From: Chromatiales bacterium
GTDB taxonomy: Bacteria > Pseudomonadota > Gammaproteobacteria > Chromatiales > Chromatiaceae
DNA: 16,402 bases
Assembly: GCA_024762485.1 (NCBI GenBank)
Contig: JANTHH010000030.1
Coordinates: forward strand, 1 to 16,402
Reading direction: 5' to 3'
The position numbers and the translations under genes were made by a program. Positions 7,089 to 14,200 of this stretch are shown in pieces. A model generated the notes under the pieces. The model saw only the letters and a list, made by a program, of their open reading frames with translations, did not search any database and was not told the DNA's origin. Each line of letters begins with the position of its first letter. Positions within the stretch are counted from its first letter, which is position 1.

Positions 7089-7109
7089 GCCGCCAAAGGA
7101 ACTCGACAC

Positions 7110-8012
7110 ATGAATCACTCCCGCCCCGGCTGCAGTTATTGGCTAGTTCGGCTGTTGTGCATACTGCTGCTGGCCACGAGCGGCCAGGCAACGGCAGACG
7201 TTGTCGAGACCGAGACCCTGGTCATTGGGGTGTTTCCACGGCGCCCGGCGATCGAGAGCCAGGAGATGTTCTCACCCCTGGCCGACTACCTGGCACAACA
7301 ACTCGGCATGCCGACCCGCCTGGAGGTCCCCGCCGACTTTCCCGCCTTCTGGCGCGCATTGCAGGCCGGCCGCTTCGACCTGGTGCATTACAACCCCTAT
7401 CACTATGTCCGTTCCCACCAGGAACTGGGCTACCGGGCCATCGCCCACAACGAGGAACAGGGCGAGGGTTTCATCCGCGCCACCGTGTGGGTACGCCGCG
7501 ACAGTGGAATCGACAGTGCCACCGACCTGAAATTTCACAAGGTCATCTTCGGCGGCGGACACAAGGCCATGGTCAGCTACATCATGGCCAGTGACCTGCT
7601 GCACCAGGCCGGCCTCGGCCCCGAGGACTACATCAGCCAGTTCACCATCAACCCGATCCACGCGATGAAGGCCCTCTATCATCGCCAGGGCGCCGCTGCC
7701 GGCCTGAACTACAACGCCGACAAGCAGGAGCGCCTGCGCACCAAGGTCGATTTCTCTGAACTCAAGCGACTGCTGGTCAGTGAACCGGTTGCGCACCATC
7801 CCTGGGCAATCAGCCCACGGGTTCCCGATGGCCTGGCGAGGGGGATACGCGATGCCCTGCTGTCACTCAACCAGGCGCCTGGTGGCTCCGACATCCTCCA
7901 CCAGGCGGGCCTGACCGGGCTGCTGCCAGCGGCCGACGCCGACTACGAGCCGCATCGGAGAATCATTCGGCGCGTACTGGGTGAGGACTACGGGGAGCCG
8001 GCCTCGCCATGA
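7110..8012 (+). CDS. PhnD-like periplasmic substrate-binding protein
   Basis: A 300-residue exported protein of the PhnD/SsuA/transferrin-like binding-protein superfamily. A hydrophobic signal segment (about 12-24) ends at a likely cleavage site in GQATA-DV near residue 29. It is followed by LVIGVFPRRPAIESQEMFSPLADYL, a hallmark opening of PhnD-like domains, then AGRFDLVHYNPYHYV (86-100) and FGGGHKAMVSY (147-157), which shape the ligand pocket. The start at 7110 has AAAGGA 9 bases before it; an in-frame ATG at 7083 lies inside the leader hairpin and would bury the signal peptide. No ABC permease or ATPase is nearby. Instead it overlaps the GGDEF-EAL gene by ATGA, so it probably acts as a sensor for that enzyme rather than in uptake. 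The ligand is unknown. Confidence 0.85.
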   Translation: MNHSRPGCSYWLVRLLCILLLATSGQATADVVETETLVIGVFPRRPAIESQEMFSPLADYLAQQLGMPTRLEVPADFPAFWRALQAGRFDLVHYNPYHYVRSHQELGYRAIAHNEEQGEGFIRATVWVRRDSGIDSATDLKFHKVIFGGGHKAMVSYIMASDLLHQAGLGPEDYISQFTINPIHAMKALYHRQGAAAGLNYNADKQERLRTKVDFSELKRLLVSEPVAHHPWAISPRVPDGLARGIRDALLSLNQAPGGSDILHQAGLTGLLPAADADYEPHRRIIRRVLGEDYGEPASP

Positions 8013-10561
8013 CGGGTTCGTGGCGAATTCCCGGGCTGGATTCCTACCGCGGGCGCTATCTCGCCCTCGCCTTCGTGGCGATCGCCTTCCTGTCTGCCGC
8101 CGGTCTTTATGGCCGCCATTACGTTTCCCAGGTCAGCGACCAGCAACTGCGCATGATCCAGCAGCGCGCACAGGCCACCGCCAACCTGCATGACACGCTG
8201 GAACTGCTCAACCGGGTGCAGGACGACCTGCACGGCTTTCTCATCAACCCGCCACAAACCAAGGTCAGCCAGCTGCTCGGCTCACTGCAACGCCTCATCA
8301 CGGCCACCAGTCGGCTCGACAGCTCCGAGTGGACGGTCACCCACCCCGAACTCGGCAGCCTGATCCGTGAAACCACCTTCGACCTGCAACGCCTCGACAA
8401 AGGTCTGAGAGAACTGATCGAGATCCGCAAGGAACGCCGTCGCTGGTTCCCCATGCTGGGGGTGGTCGAGGAACAGATGATGCCCGCCAACCAGGCCATC
8501 CAGGAGATCCTCAACGCCATCCTTGCAGAGGAGCGGGAGCGGCTGGCCGATGGCGAGACCGACATCGACACCTTCAGCCGGATCGTCGACCTCCAGGTCA
8601 GCTGGCTGCATGCCATCTCGGAGCTGCGGCTGCTGATCGCCAACCGTTTCGGCATCTTTTCGACCAACGCCGCCCAGGGCATGGAGAGCCGCGCGGACAA
8701 CATCGGCATCTATCTCAATGCCGCACGCACAAAGCTGGCCGAACTGGAGGCCGCCGCCGGGGCCGGAAAACTGGGGCTCAGCGCGGAGGAGTTCCTCCCC
8801 GACCTGCAGGAAAAGCTCGATATCTGGGCCGACATCTATTCCAGATCCGTCAAGCGCCTGCAGGGCAATGACTGGCGGGCGGACCTCACCTACACCCGCG
8901 AGGCCATCGAACCCATCATCGATGCCATCCACCAGCGGCTGTCCGGTATCCGCCTGGAACTCGACATCCAGTCGGCGCAGAACATCACCGATCTGACGGA
9001 CATCACCAAGCAGCTCTCCAGCTTCACCCTGCTGGTGGTGGCCACCGGCGCGCTGTTCTTCCTCGTCACCTACGGGATGTTCAACCGCATCCTGCTCAAG
9101 CCCATCAAGCAGACCACCCTGGCGCTGCGGCAGGAGGCCGAGGGCCGCACCAGCATGCTGCCCCCCGAGGCCAAGGTGCAGGAGACGCAGGACCTGATCG
9201 CCGCCTTCGAGGAGATGCGCCAGCAGGTACGCGAACGCGAGGGCCACCTCGATCACCTCGCCCACCATGACCCACTCACCGGCCTGCCCAACCGGCTGCT
9301 GTTCCGCGACCGGCTGGAGCACGCTCTCACGCTCTCGGCGCGCGAGGGCAGCCTGCTGGGGGTGATGTTCCTCGACCTCGATCGTTTCAAGCAGATCAAT
9401 GACAGCCTGGGGCACGCCGCCGGCGACCAGCTGCTGCGTTCGGTGGCGGAACGGCTGCGCGGGGCGATGCGCGCCAGCGACACCGTTGCCCGTCTCGGTG
9501 GCGATGAATTCGCCATACTCATCGAACACCTCAAGCACCGGGATGAAAGCACGCTGCTGGCGGAGAAGATCCTCATCGCCCTTGCCGAACCGTTCCTGCT
9601 CGATGGCAAGCCGTTCCACATCACCACCTCCATCGGCATCACCCTCAGCCCCATCGACGATATCCAGGCAGACAGCCTGATCCGTGGCGCCGACACGGCC
9701 ATGTATGCCGCCAAGGAGGCTGGCAAAAACTGCTTCCGCTTCTTCACCGCCGAGATGACCCAGCGCGCGGCTGCCCACCTGGAGACGGAGAGCGCCCTGC
9801 GCCTGGCCATCGCCCAGCAGCAGCTTGAACTCCACTACCAGCCGATCAGCAACCAGGACGGCAGCGACATCCACGCCTTCGAGGCCCTGCTGCGCTGGCA
9901 CCACCCGCAACTCGGCCAGGTGCCTCCCGACCGCTTCATCCCGATCCTCGAGGACATGGGGCAGCTCGGCACGGTCAGCCGCTGGATCATCGACACCGTC
10001 GCCGAGCAGCAGCTCACCCTGTTCCGCCAGACCGGACGCTGGATGCCCATCTCCATCAATCTCACGGCCAAGCTGCTGCACGACGACGCCTTCTCCCGCC
10101 ATCTGCTGGGGAAACTGGACAGCAACTGGCCATCGCCGGAACACCTGATCGTCGAGGTCACCGAGGACAGCCTGACCCAGGACCTGGATGCCTCGGTGAG
10201 GGTGCTGCAGCAGCTGCGCGGCCTCGGTGTCCGCGTCGCACTCGATGATTTCGGCACCGGTCAGTCATCACTCAACCACCTGCGGCGTTTCGCCTTCGAC
10301 CTGATCAAGGTCGACCGGGAGTTCGTCCGCGACATCCCCGACGACCCGAACGACGTCGACCTGGTCACCGCCATCATCCAGCTGAGCCACGCCTTCGGCA
10401 TGAAGGTGGTGGCCGAGGGCATGGAGACACTGGCACAGGAACAGGTCCTGCGTGAGCGTGGCTGCGATTACCTGCAGGGTTACCTGATCAGTCGCCCGAT
10501 GCCCGGGACAGATCTGCCGGGCTTCCTCAGCGATTTCATCGACCAGCCAAAACAGGCCTGA
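8009..10561 (+). CDS. Membrane GGDEF-EAL cyclic-di-GMP synthase/phosphodiesterase
   Basis: An 850-residue inner-membrane signalling protein. TM1 lies at about 17-35, a mostly helical periplasmic region of about 300 residues follows, TM2 lies at about 338-357, and a HAMP-like linker spans about 358-410. The GGDEF domain (about 420-580) has an intact GGDEF at 497-501 and an RxxD product-inhibition site (RASD, 488-491) five residues before it. The EAL domain (about 595-835) has FEALLRW (624-630), INL (682-684), EVTED (716-720), DDFGTG (746-751), Lys767, AEGMET (802-807) and QGYLISRP (823-830). Both activities therefore look possible; which dominates cannot be told. The ATG overlaps the stop of the binding-protein gene, and GGGGAG lies 11 bases upstream. 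I infer that the periplasmic domain reads the state of that protein. Confidence 0.95.
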   Translation: MTGSWRIPGLDSYRGRYLALAFVAIAFLSAAGLYGRHYVSQVSDQQLRMIQQRAQATANLHDTLELLNRVQDDLHGFLINPPQTKVSQLLGSLQRLITATSRLDSSEWTVTHPELGSLIRETTFDLQRLDKGLRELIEIRKERRRWFPMLGVVEEQMMPANQAIQEILNAILAEERERLADGETDIDTFSRIVDLQVSWLHAISELRLLIANRFGIFSTNAAQGMESRADNIGIYLNAARTKLAELEAAAGAGKLGLSAEEFLPDLQEKLDIWADIYSRSVKRLQGNDWRADLTYTREAIEPIIDAIHQRLSGIRLELDIQSAQNITDLTDITKQLSSFTLLVVATGALFFLVTYGMFNRILLKPIKQTTLALRQEAEGRTSMLPPEAKVQETQDLIAAFEEMRQQVREREGHLDHLAHHDPLTGLPNRLLFRDRLEHALTLSAREGSLLGVMFLDLDRFKQINDSLGHAAGDQLLRSVAERLRGAMRASDTVARLGGDEFAILIEHLKHRDESTLLAEKILIALAEPFLLDGKPFHITTSIGITLSPIDDIQADSLIRGADTAMYAAKEAGKNCFRFFTAEMTQRAAAHLETESALRLAIAQQQLELHYQPISNQDGSDIHAFEALLRWHHPQLGQVPPDRFIPILEDMGQLGTVSRWIIDTVAEQQLTLFRQTGRWMPISINLTAKLLHDDAFSRHLLGKLDSNWPSPEHLIVEVTEDSLTQDLDASVRVLQQLRGLGVRVALDDFGTGQSSLNHLRRFAFDLIKVDREFVRDIPDDPNDVDLVTAIIQLSHAFGMKVVAEGMETLAQEQVLRERGCDYLQGYLISRPMPGTDLPGFLSDFIDQPKQA

Positions 10562-10580
10562 AGCAAAGCGCCGGACATGA

Positions 10581-10607
10581 AAAAACGGGCCACCCGGGCC
10601 CGTTTTC
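10581..10607. terminator. Bidirectional intrinsic terminator between the GGDEF-EAL gene and fbp
   Basis: AAAACGGGCC (10582-10591) pairs perfectly with GGCCCGTTTT (10597-10606) across a 5-base loop. The GC core is followed by TTTT on the plus strand and by a T run on the minus strand. It lies 20 bases after the GGDEF-EAL stop and 37 bases beyond the fbp stop, so it can end both converging transcripts. Confidence 0.85.
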
Positions 10608-10643
10608 CATTGCGCCCCGCCAGCAGCGGGTGAAAGTGGCGGA

Positions 10644-11666
10644 TTAGTCGGCCATCTCCTTGTAGTACTCGACCACGCGCTCGACCTCGTTCTTCGAGCC
10701 CAGCACCACCGGCACCCGCTGGTGCAGACCGCTGGGCTTCACTTCCATGATGCGCTCGCGGCCGGTGCTGGCAGCGCCACCGGCCTGCTCGACGATCATG
10801 GACATCGGGTTGCCCTCGTACAGCAGCCGCAGCTTTCCGGTGCTGCCGCTGGCCTTCATCTTCGCGTCCAGCGGGTACATGAAGATGCCGCCGCGCATCA
10901 GGATGCGGTGCACCTCGGCCACCATGGAGGCGATCCAGCGCATGTTGAAGTCCTCGCCACGCGGGCCTTCCTTGCCGGCCAGGCACTCGTCCACGTAGCG
11001 CTTCACCGGGGCCTCCCAGTGACGCATGTTCGAGGCGTTGATGGCGAACTCGCGGGTGTCCTCGGGGATGGTCATGTTGGGATGGGTGAGAATGAACTCG
11101 CCGATATCCGCATCCAGGGTGAAGCCGTTCACGCCGTTGCCGGTGGTCAGCACCATCATGGTGGAGGGGCCGTACAGGGCATAGCCGGCGGCGACCTGCT
11201 CGGTGCCCGGCTGCAGGAAGCCCTCGGCACCGGGGCGTGCGGCGCACTCGCCCGGGCACTTGAGGATGGAGAAGATGGTGCCCACCGAGACATTGACGTC
11301 GGTGTTGGAGGAGCCGTCCAGCGGATCGAAGGTCAGCAGGTACTTGCCGCGTGGGTACTTGTCGGGGATGGGGTAGACATCGTCCATCTCCTCGGAGGCC
11401 ATGGCAGCCAGGTGGCCGGCCCATTCGTTGGACTTGATGAACACCTCGTTGGTGAGGATATCGAGCTTCTTCTGGGTCTCGCCCTGCACGTTCTCGCTGC
11501 CGGCAGAGCCCAGCACGCCGATCAGCTCGCCCTTGTTGACCATGTTGGAGATGACCTTGCAGGCGGTGACGATATCGTTGAGCAACGAGGTGAAGTCGCC
11601 GGTGGCGCCCTCGATGTGACGCTGCTCCTCGATGATGAACTGGGTAATGGTTGTGCCGTTATGCAT
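10644..11666 (-). CDS. fbp: Fructose-1,6-bisphosphatase class I
   Basis: Cytoplasmic enzyme that hydrolyses fructose 1,6-bisphosphate to fructose 6-phosphate in gluconeogenesis, and in autotrophs in the Calvin cycle. The 340-residue length is usual. Metal and substrate residues are present: SEE (91-93), the hallmark DPLDGSSN (114-121), NPMSMIVEQAGG (286-297) and LHQRVPVVLGS (314-324). The N terminus (TTITQFIIEEQ) fits the bacterial class I family. The ATG at 11666 is preceded by GAGGAAGG at suitable spacing. A sigma-70-like promoter lies upstream, overlapping the end of yrfG. There are no other Calvin-cycle genes in the window, so its physiological use is not shown. Confidence 0.97.
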   Translation of the reverse strand: MHNGTTITQFIIEEQRHIEGATGDFTSLLNDIVTACKVISNMVNKGELIGVLGSAGSENVQGETQKKLDILTNEVFIKSNEWAGHLAAMASEEMDDVYPIPDKYPRGKYLLTFDPLDGSSNTDVNVSVGTIFSILKCPGECAARPGAEGFLQPGTEQVAAGYALYGPSTMMVLTTGNGVNGFTLDADIGEFILTHPNMTIPEDTREFAINASNMRHWEAPVKRYVDECLAGKEGPRGEDFNMRWIASMVAEVHRILMRGGIFMYPLDAKMKASGSTGKLRLLYEGNPMSMIVEQAGGAASTGRERIMEVKPSGLHQRVPVVLGSKNEVERVVEYYKEMAD

Positions 11667-11743
11667 GCTGCCTTCCTCGAAGTCGTGGTCATGACGGACG
11701 CTGAGCCGCCGCTGTCCGTGGCCGGTTGCTGAAAAATCCCGCC

Positions 11744-11772
11744 AGTATATTAGAAATAAACGAAATGCTAAA
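11744..11772 (-). promoter_or_regulatory. Candidate sigma-70 promoter for fbp
   Basis: On the minus strand TTTAGC (11772-11767) is followed after exactly 17 bases by TATACT (11749-11744), 5 of 6 matches to the -10 consensus. The region is AT-rich against a GC-rich background. The -35 half overlaps the yrfG stop codon. It would give fbp a leader of about 70 bases and independent control from yrfG. Confidence 0.5.
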
Positions 11773-12442
11773 GGCCGATGGCCGTCCGCAGCCCCGGCAG
11801 CAGGGGCGAAAAGTCCTCAACAGCGGGATAGCCCGCCACCTCCCTTATCGGCTGGCGGGTATCGGGGGCGGTGATCGCCAGCAGGTTGGCAATGCCGTAG
11901 TCGGCCGCAGAGCGCAGCACCGGCAGGCTGTCGTCGACGAACAGGGTGCGTGCCGGATCGAAGGGTTCCACCTCCTGCAGCCGGGCCCAGAATGCCGGAT
12001 CCTCCTTGGGCAGACCGAAGTCATGCGAACACAGCAGGCGATCGAGGTGGCCCTGCAGCCGCGTCCGGTCCATCTTCAGCGCCAATGACTTGCGGTGCGC
12101 ATTGGTCACCAGCACCCGGCGCTTGCCCGCATCGGCCAGCAGATCGAGGAATTCCAGCACATGGGGGTGGACGGCGATCAGGTGGTCCACCTCCTGCTTG
12201 AGCATCACGATGTCCAGCCCCAGTTCGTGGCTCCAGTGGTCGACGCAGTACCAGTCGAGGGTCCCCTCCACCGCCTTGTACCTGTCCATCAGTTCCGCAT
12301 GCGCAGCGTCCTGGCTTAGGCCATGGGTCTGTGCATAGCGGCGCGGCACATGTTCCAGCCAGAAATGATTGTCGAAGTGAAGATCCAGCAGGGTACCGTC
12401 CATGTCGAGCAACACGGTGTCGATATGCGACCAGTCGAACAT
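11768..12442 (-). CDS. yrfG: GMP/IMP nucleotidase YrfG (HAD family)
   Basis: HAD-superfamily phosphatase of 224 residues (E. coli YrfG, 222). In E. coli it dephosphorylates GMP and IMP. Motif I is DMDGT (13-17), motif II VTNAH (112-116, Thr113), motif III Lys146 in FGLPKED, and motif IV DD (170-171) in LFVDDSLPVL. The neighbouring sequence LLDMDGTLLDLHFDNHFW is close to the YrfG N terminus. I chose the ATG at 12442 because GGAGG and GGAG motifs lie just upstream and the HAD strand begins at once; an in-frame start 60 bases upstream would add unrelated residues. It is divergent from the next gene and precedes fbp, which appears to have its own promoter. Confidence 0.88.
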   Translation of the reverse strand: MFDWSHIDTVLLDMDGTLLDLHFDNHFWLEHVPRRYAQTHGLSQDAAHAELMDRYKAVEGTLDWYCVDHWSHELGLDIVMLKQEVDHLIAVHPHVLEFLDLLADAGKRRVLVTNAHRKSLALKMDRTRLQGHLDRLLCSHDFGLPKEDPAFWARLQEVEPFDPARTLFVDDSLPVLRSAADYGIANLLAITAPDTRQPIREVAGYPAVEDFSPLLPGLRTAIGL

Positions 12443-12478
12443 GGGAACTCCACCTCCCGGGGCAGATCTTTCTATTAG

Positions 12479-12500
12479 GGGCCGGCAAAGGCGCCGGCCC
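12479..12500. repeat. 8-bp inverted repeat between divergent yrfG and the exported-protein gene
   Basis: GGGCCGGC (12479-12486) and GCCGGCCC (12493-12500) form a perfect 8-pair hairpin with a 6-base loop, in the middle of a 91-base divergent intergenic region. Neither side has a T run, so it is not a terminator. It could be a leader hairpin or a protein-binding site. Confidence 0.4.
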
Positions 12501-12533
12501 ATCGATGCCGGACATGATAAGGGGCACCCGCCG

Positions 12534-13217
12534 ATGCGACTATCAACTTTGCTGCTGCTCTGCTGCTGGCTGACCGGCGCACAGGCAGCCGATTGGCCGG
12601 CCGAGGATCCCTATGAGCGTGCCATGGCCGTCAACGAGGGCGAGCTGACCTTCCTGCCCGCACCACCCGACGCACCGGTGCACACCCACGTCAACCGCCT
12701 CACCATCCTGCCCGGGAGCCTGGACACCGGCTGGGTCCGGCTCGAACAGTGCCACCGGCACCTGGACCCGGTAGGCGCCCTGGAGATCGTGTTCAGCCCG
12801 GGGCGCATCCGCGGCATCCAGGTCGTCGAAGCACGGCATATCGGCCAGGTAGCGGTGGCGGGTGACACGGTACAGCTGCAGGACATCGGCAACGACGCCA
12901 GCCTGTGCCTGCGCGCCGAGACCCGGGCACTGCAGCAACTCGGTGACGGACGCTATGCACTGCGCAACGGGCCCTACATGCGCCGCTTCCTCGACGGCTA
13001 CTACCCGATGCGCGTGATTCTGGATGTCCACTTCCCCACTTCACTGCACCTCCAGCACACCGATCCGGCCGCCCAGCCGGGCGTCAAGGTGGAACACAGC
13101 CCCGGCCATCTCTTGCTCGATACCTGGTTCGAGGGCATCCTCACCACCCGGCTGATTTTTTTACGCCCAGTTGACCCCGGTCAGACCGGTGGGCAGCTGC
13201 AACATCCAGAATCATGA
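12534..13217 (+). CDS. Exported protein of unknown function
   Basis: I do not recognise this 227-residue protein. It has a clear signal peptide (RLSTLLLLCCWLTGAQA, cleavage before ADW near residue 19), which fixes the start at 12534, with AAGGGG 9 bases upstream. The mature part has no further membrane segment and two cysteines (73 and 125), which could form a disulfide. Its alternating hydrophobic pattern suggests a beta-rich periplasmic protein. Its last bases overlap an ATG (ATGA at 13214-13217) in frame with cysQ, so the two are co-transcribed. Whether that means a functional link to sulfate assimilation is unknown. No homology-based function is claimed. Confidence 0.8.
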   Translation: MRLSTLLLLCCWLTGAQAADWPAEDPYERAMAVNEGELTFLPAPPDAPVHTHVNRLTILPGSLDTGWVRLEQCHRHLDPVGALEIVFSPGRIRGIQVVEARHIGQVAVAGDTVQLQDIGNDASLCLRAETRALQQLGDGRYALRNGPYMRRFLDGYYPMRVILDVHFPTSLHLQHTDPAAQPGVKVEHSPGHLLLDTWFEGILTTRLIFLRPVDPGQTGGQLQHPES

Positions 13218-13249
13218 TTCGCGCCAGTGGCGCCGCACGGAGGTCCGTT

Positions 13250-14056
13250 TTGAGTCCGCTTCCCCCCATCGAAGCCATTGTCAACATCGCCCGCGACGCC
13301 GGTCGTGCCATCCTCGAGATCTATGAACAGGATTTCGAGGTCACCGAAAAGGCCGACCAGTCACCGCTGACCGCGGCGGACATGGCCGCGCACAATCTGA
13401 TCAGGGATGCACTGGCTCAACTCACCCCGGACATCCCGCTGCTGTCGGAGGAATCGGCCAGCATCCCCTACGAGACCCGGCAGCAGTGGTCCCGTTACTG
13501 GCTGGTGGACCCGCTCGACGGCACCAAGGAATTCGTCAAACGCAACGGTGAATTCACCGTCAATATCGCCCTGATCGATCAGGGTCGCCCGGTACTCGGC
13601 GTGGTGCATGTACCGGTCACCGGGGTGACCTACACCGGCCAGGCGGGCGTCGGAGCCCATCGCATCGACAGCGACGGCAGCAGCCGGCCCATCGAGGTGA
13701 CCCCTGCCCGCCAGACCCCGCTGCGGGTGGTCGGCAGCCGCTCCCATGCCGGCGAGAGCCTGCAACGCTTTCTCGACGAAGTGGGCGAGCACGAGATCGT
13801 CAGCATGGGCAGCTCGCTCAAGCTCTGCCTGGTGGCCGAGGGCAAGGCCGACATCTACCCACGGCTCGGCCCGACCTCCGAATGGGACACCGCAGCCGCC
13901 CAGGCGGTGGTGGAGGCCGCCGGCGGACAGGTCACCACCACCGACATGAAACCGCTGCGCTACAACACCAAGGACTCGCTGCTCAACCCGCACTTCCTCG
14001 TCTTCGGCGACAGCAGCGTGAACTGGTCGGACTACCTCCGGGAGGACGCCGGTTGA
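13250..14056 (+). CDS. cysQ: 3'(2'),5'-bisphosphate nucleotidase CysQ
   Basis: CysQ hydrolyses 3'-phosphoadenosine 5'-phosphate (PAP), the by-product of PAPS use in sulfate assimilation, to AMP. Numbering from the TTG start, the metal-binding residues of the inositol-monophosphatase-like fold are SEES (66-69), DPLDGTKEF (87-95) and WDTAAAQAVVEAAGG (212-226). Other E. coli CysQ-like blocks are KRNGEFTVNIAL, GSRSHAG and GSSLKLCLVAEG. I chose the TTG at 13250 (268 residues) because GGAGG lies 6 bases upstream and the protein then aligns with the short family N terminus. The alternative ATG at 13214 overlaps the previous stop but lacks a ribosome binding site and adds 12 residues. Confidence 0.94.
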   Translation: MSPLPPIEAIVNIARDAGRAILEIYEQDFEVTEKADQSPLTAADMAAHNLIRDALAQLTPDIPLLSEESASIPYETRQQWSRYWLVDPLDGTKEFVKRNGEFTVNIALIDQGRPVLGVVHVPVTGVTYTGQAGVGAHRIDSDGSSRPIEVTPARQTPLRVVGSRSHAGESLQRFLDEVGEHEIVSMGSSLKLCLVAEGKADIYPRLGPTSEWDTAAAQAVVEAAGGQVTTTDMKPLRYNTKDSLLNPHFLVFGDSSVNWSDYLREDAG

Positions 14057-14200
14057 CGCGGCATGGCCAATACCCAGGACGGCAGCAGGGACCAGCGGCC
14101 AAGCCGGAAAACACGCGCCGACGGGGGTCCTTGACGGCACCGTCCCGGGCGCAGAAGCTGTGAAATTGGGGACCCGCTCACGCCCCTTACAGGAGCCCTC
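14057..14200 (+). other. Short intergenic stretch between cysQ and the tandem thioredoxin-like gene
   Basis: These 144 bases contain no recognisable gene. A TTGACG at 14131-14136 resembles a -35 element, but the bases 16-18 positions downstream (GAAGCT) are a poor -10. AGGAG at the right edge, 6 bases before the ATG, is the ribosome binding site of the next gene. A 23-codon ATG frame (14063-14134) has no ribosome binding site. Confidence 0.4.

Noticed and set aside
7003..7109. c-di-GMP riboswitch before the c-di-GMP operon
   Set aside because: The leader lacks the conserved GEMM-I core segments and their two-helix arrangement, as far as can be judged by eye.
8282..10144. 620-codon open frame antisense to the GGDEF-EAL gene
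   Set aside because: A composition shadow of a clearly coding strand; no ribosome binding site or domain pattern.
11845..11852. Perfect GCCGATAA (sigma-28 -10 element) on the minus strand
   Set aside because: It lies inside yrfG, and the position where TAAA should be reads CCGC, so there is no -35. It also shows that the -10 half alone occurs by chance in this DNA.
12479..12500. GC-rich hairpin considered as a terminator
   Set aside because: It lies between divergent start codons, where no transcript ends, and has no T run on either side.
14063..14134. 23-codon ATG frame between cysQ and the thioredoxin-like gene
   Set aside because: No suitable ribosome binding site, hydrophilic low-complexity product, and the gap is easily explained as a leader.
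14131..14159. TTGACG as a sigma-70 -35 element before the thioredoxin-like gene
   Set aside because: The hexamers 16-18 bases downstream (such as GAAGCT) do not resemble a -10 element.
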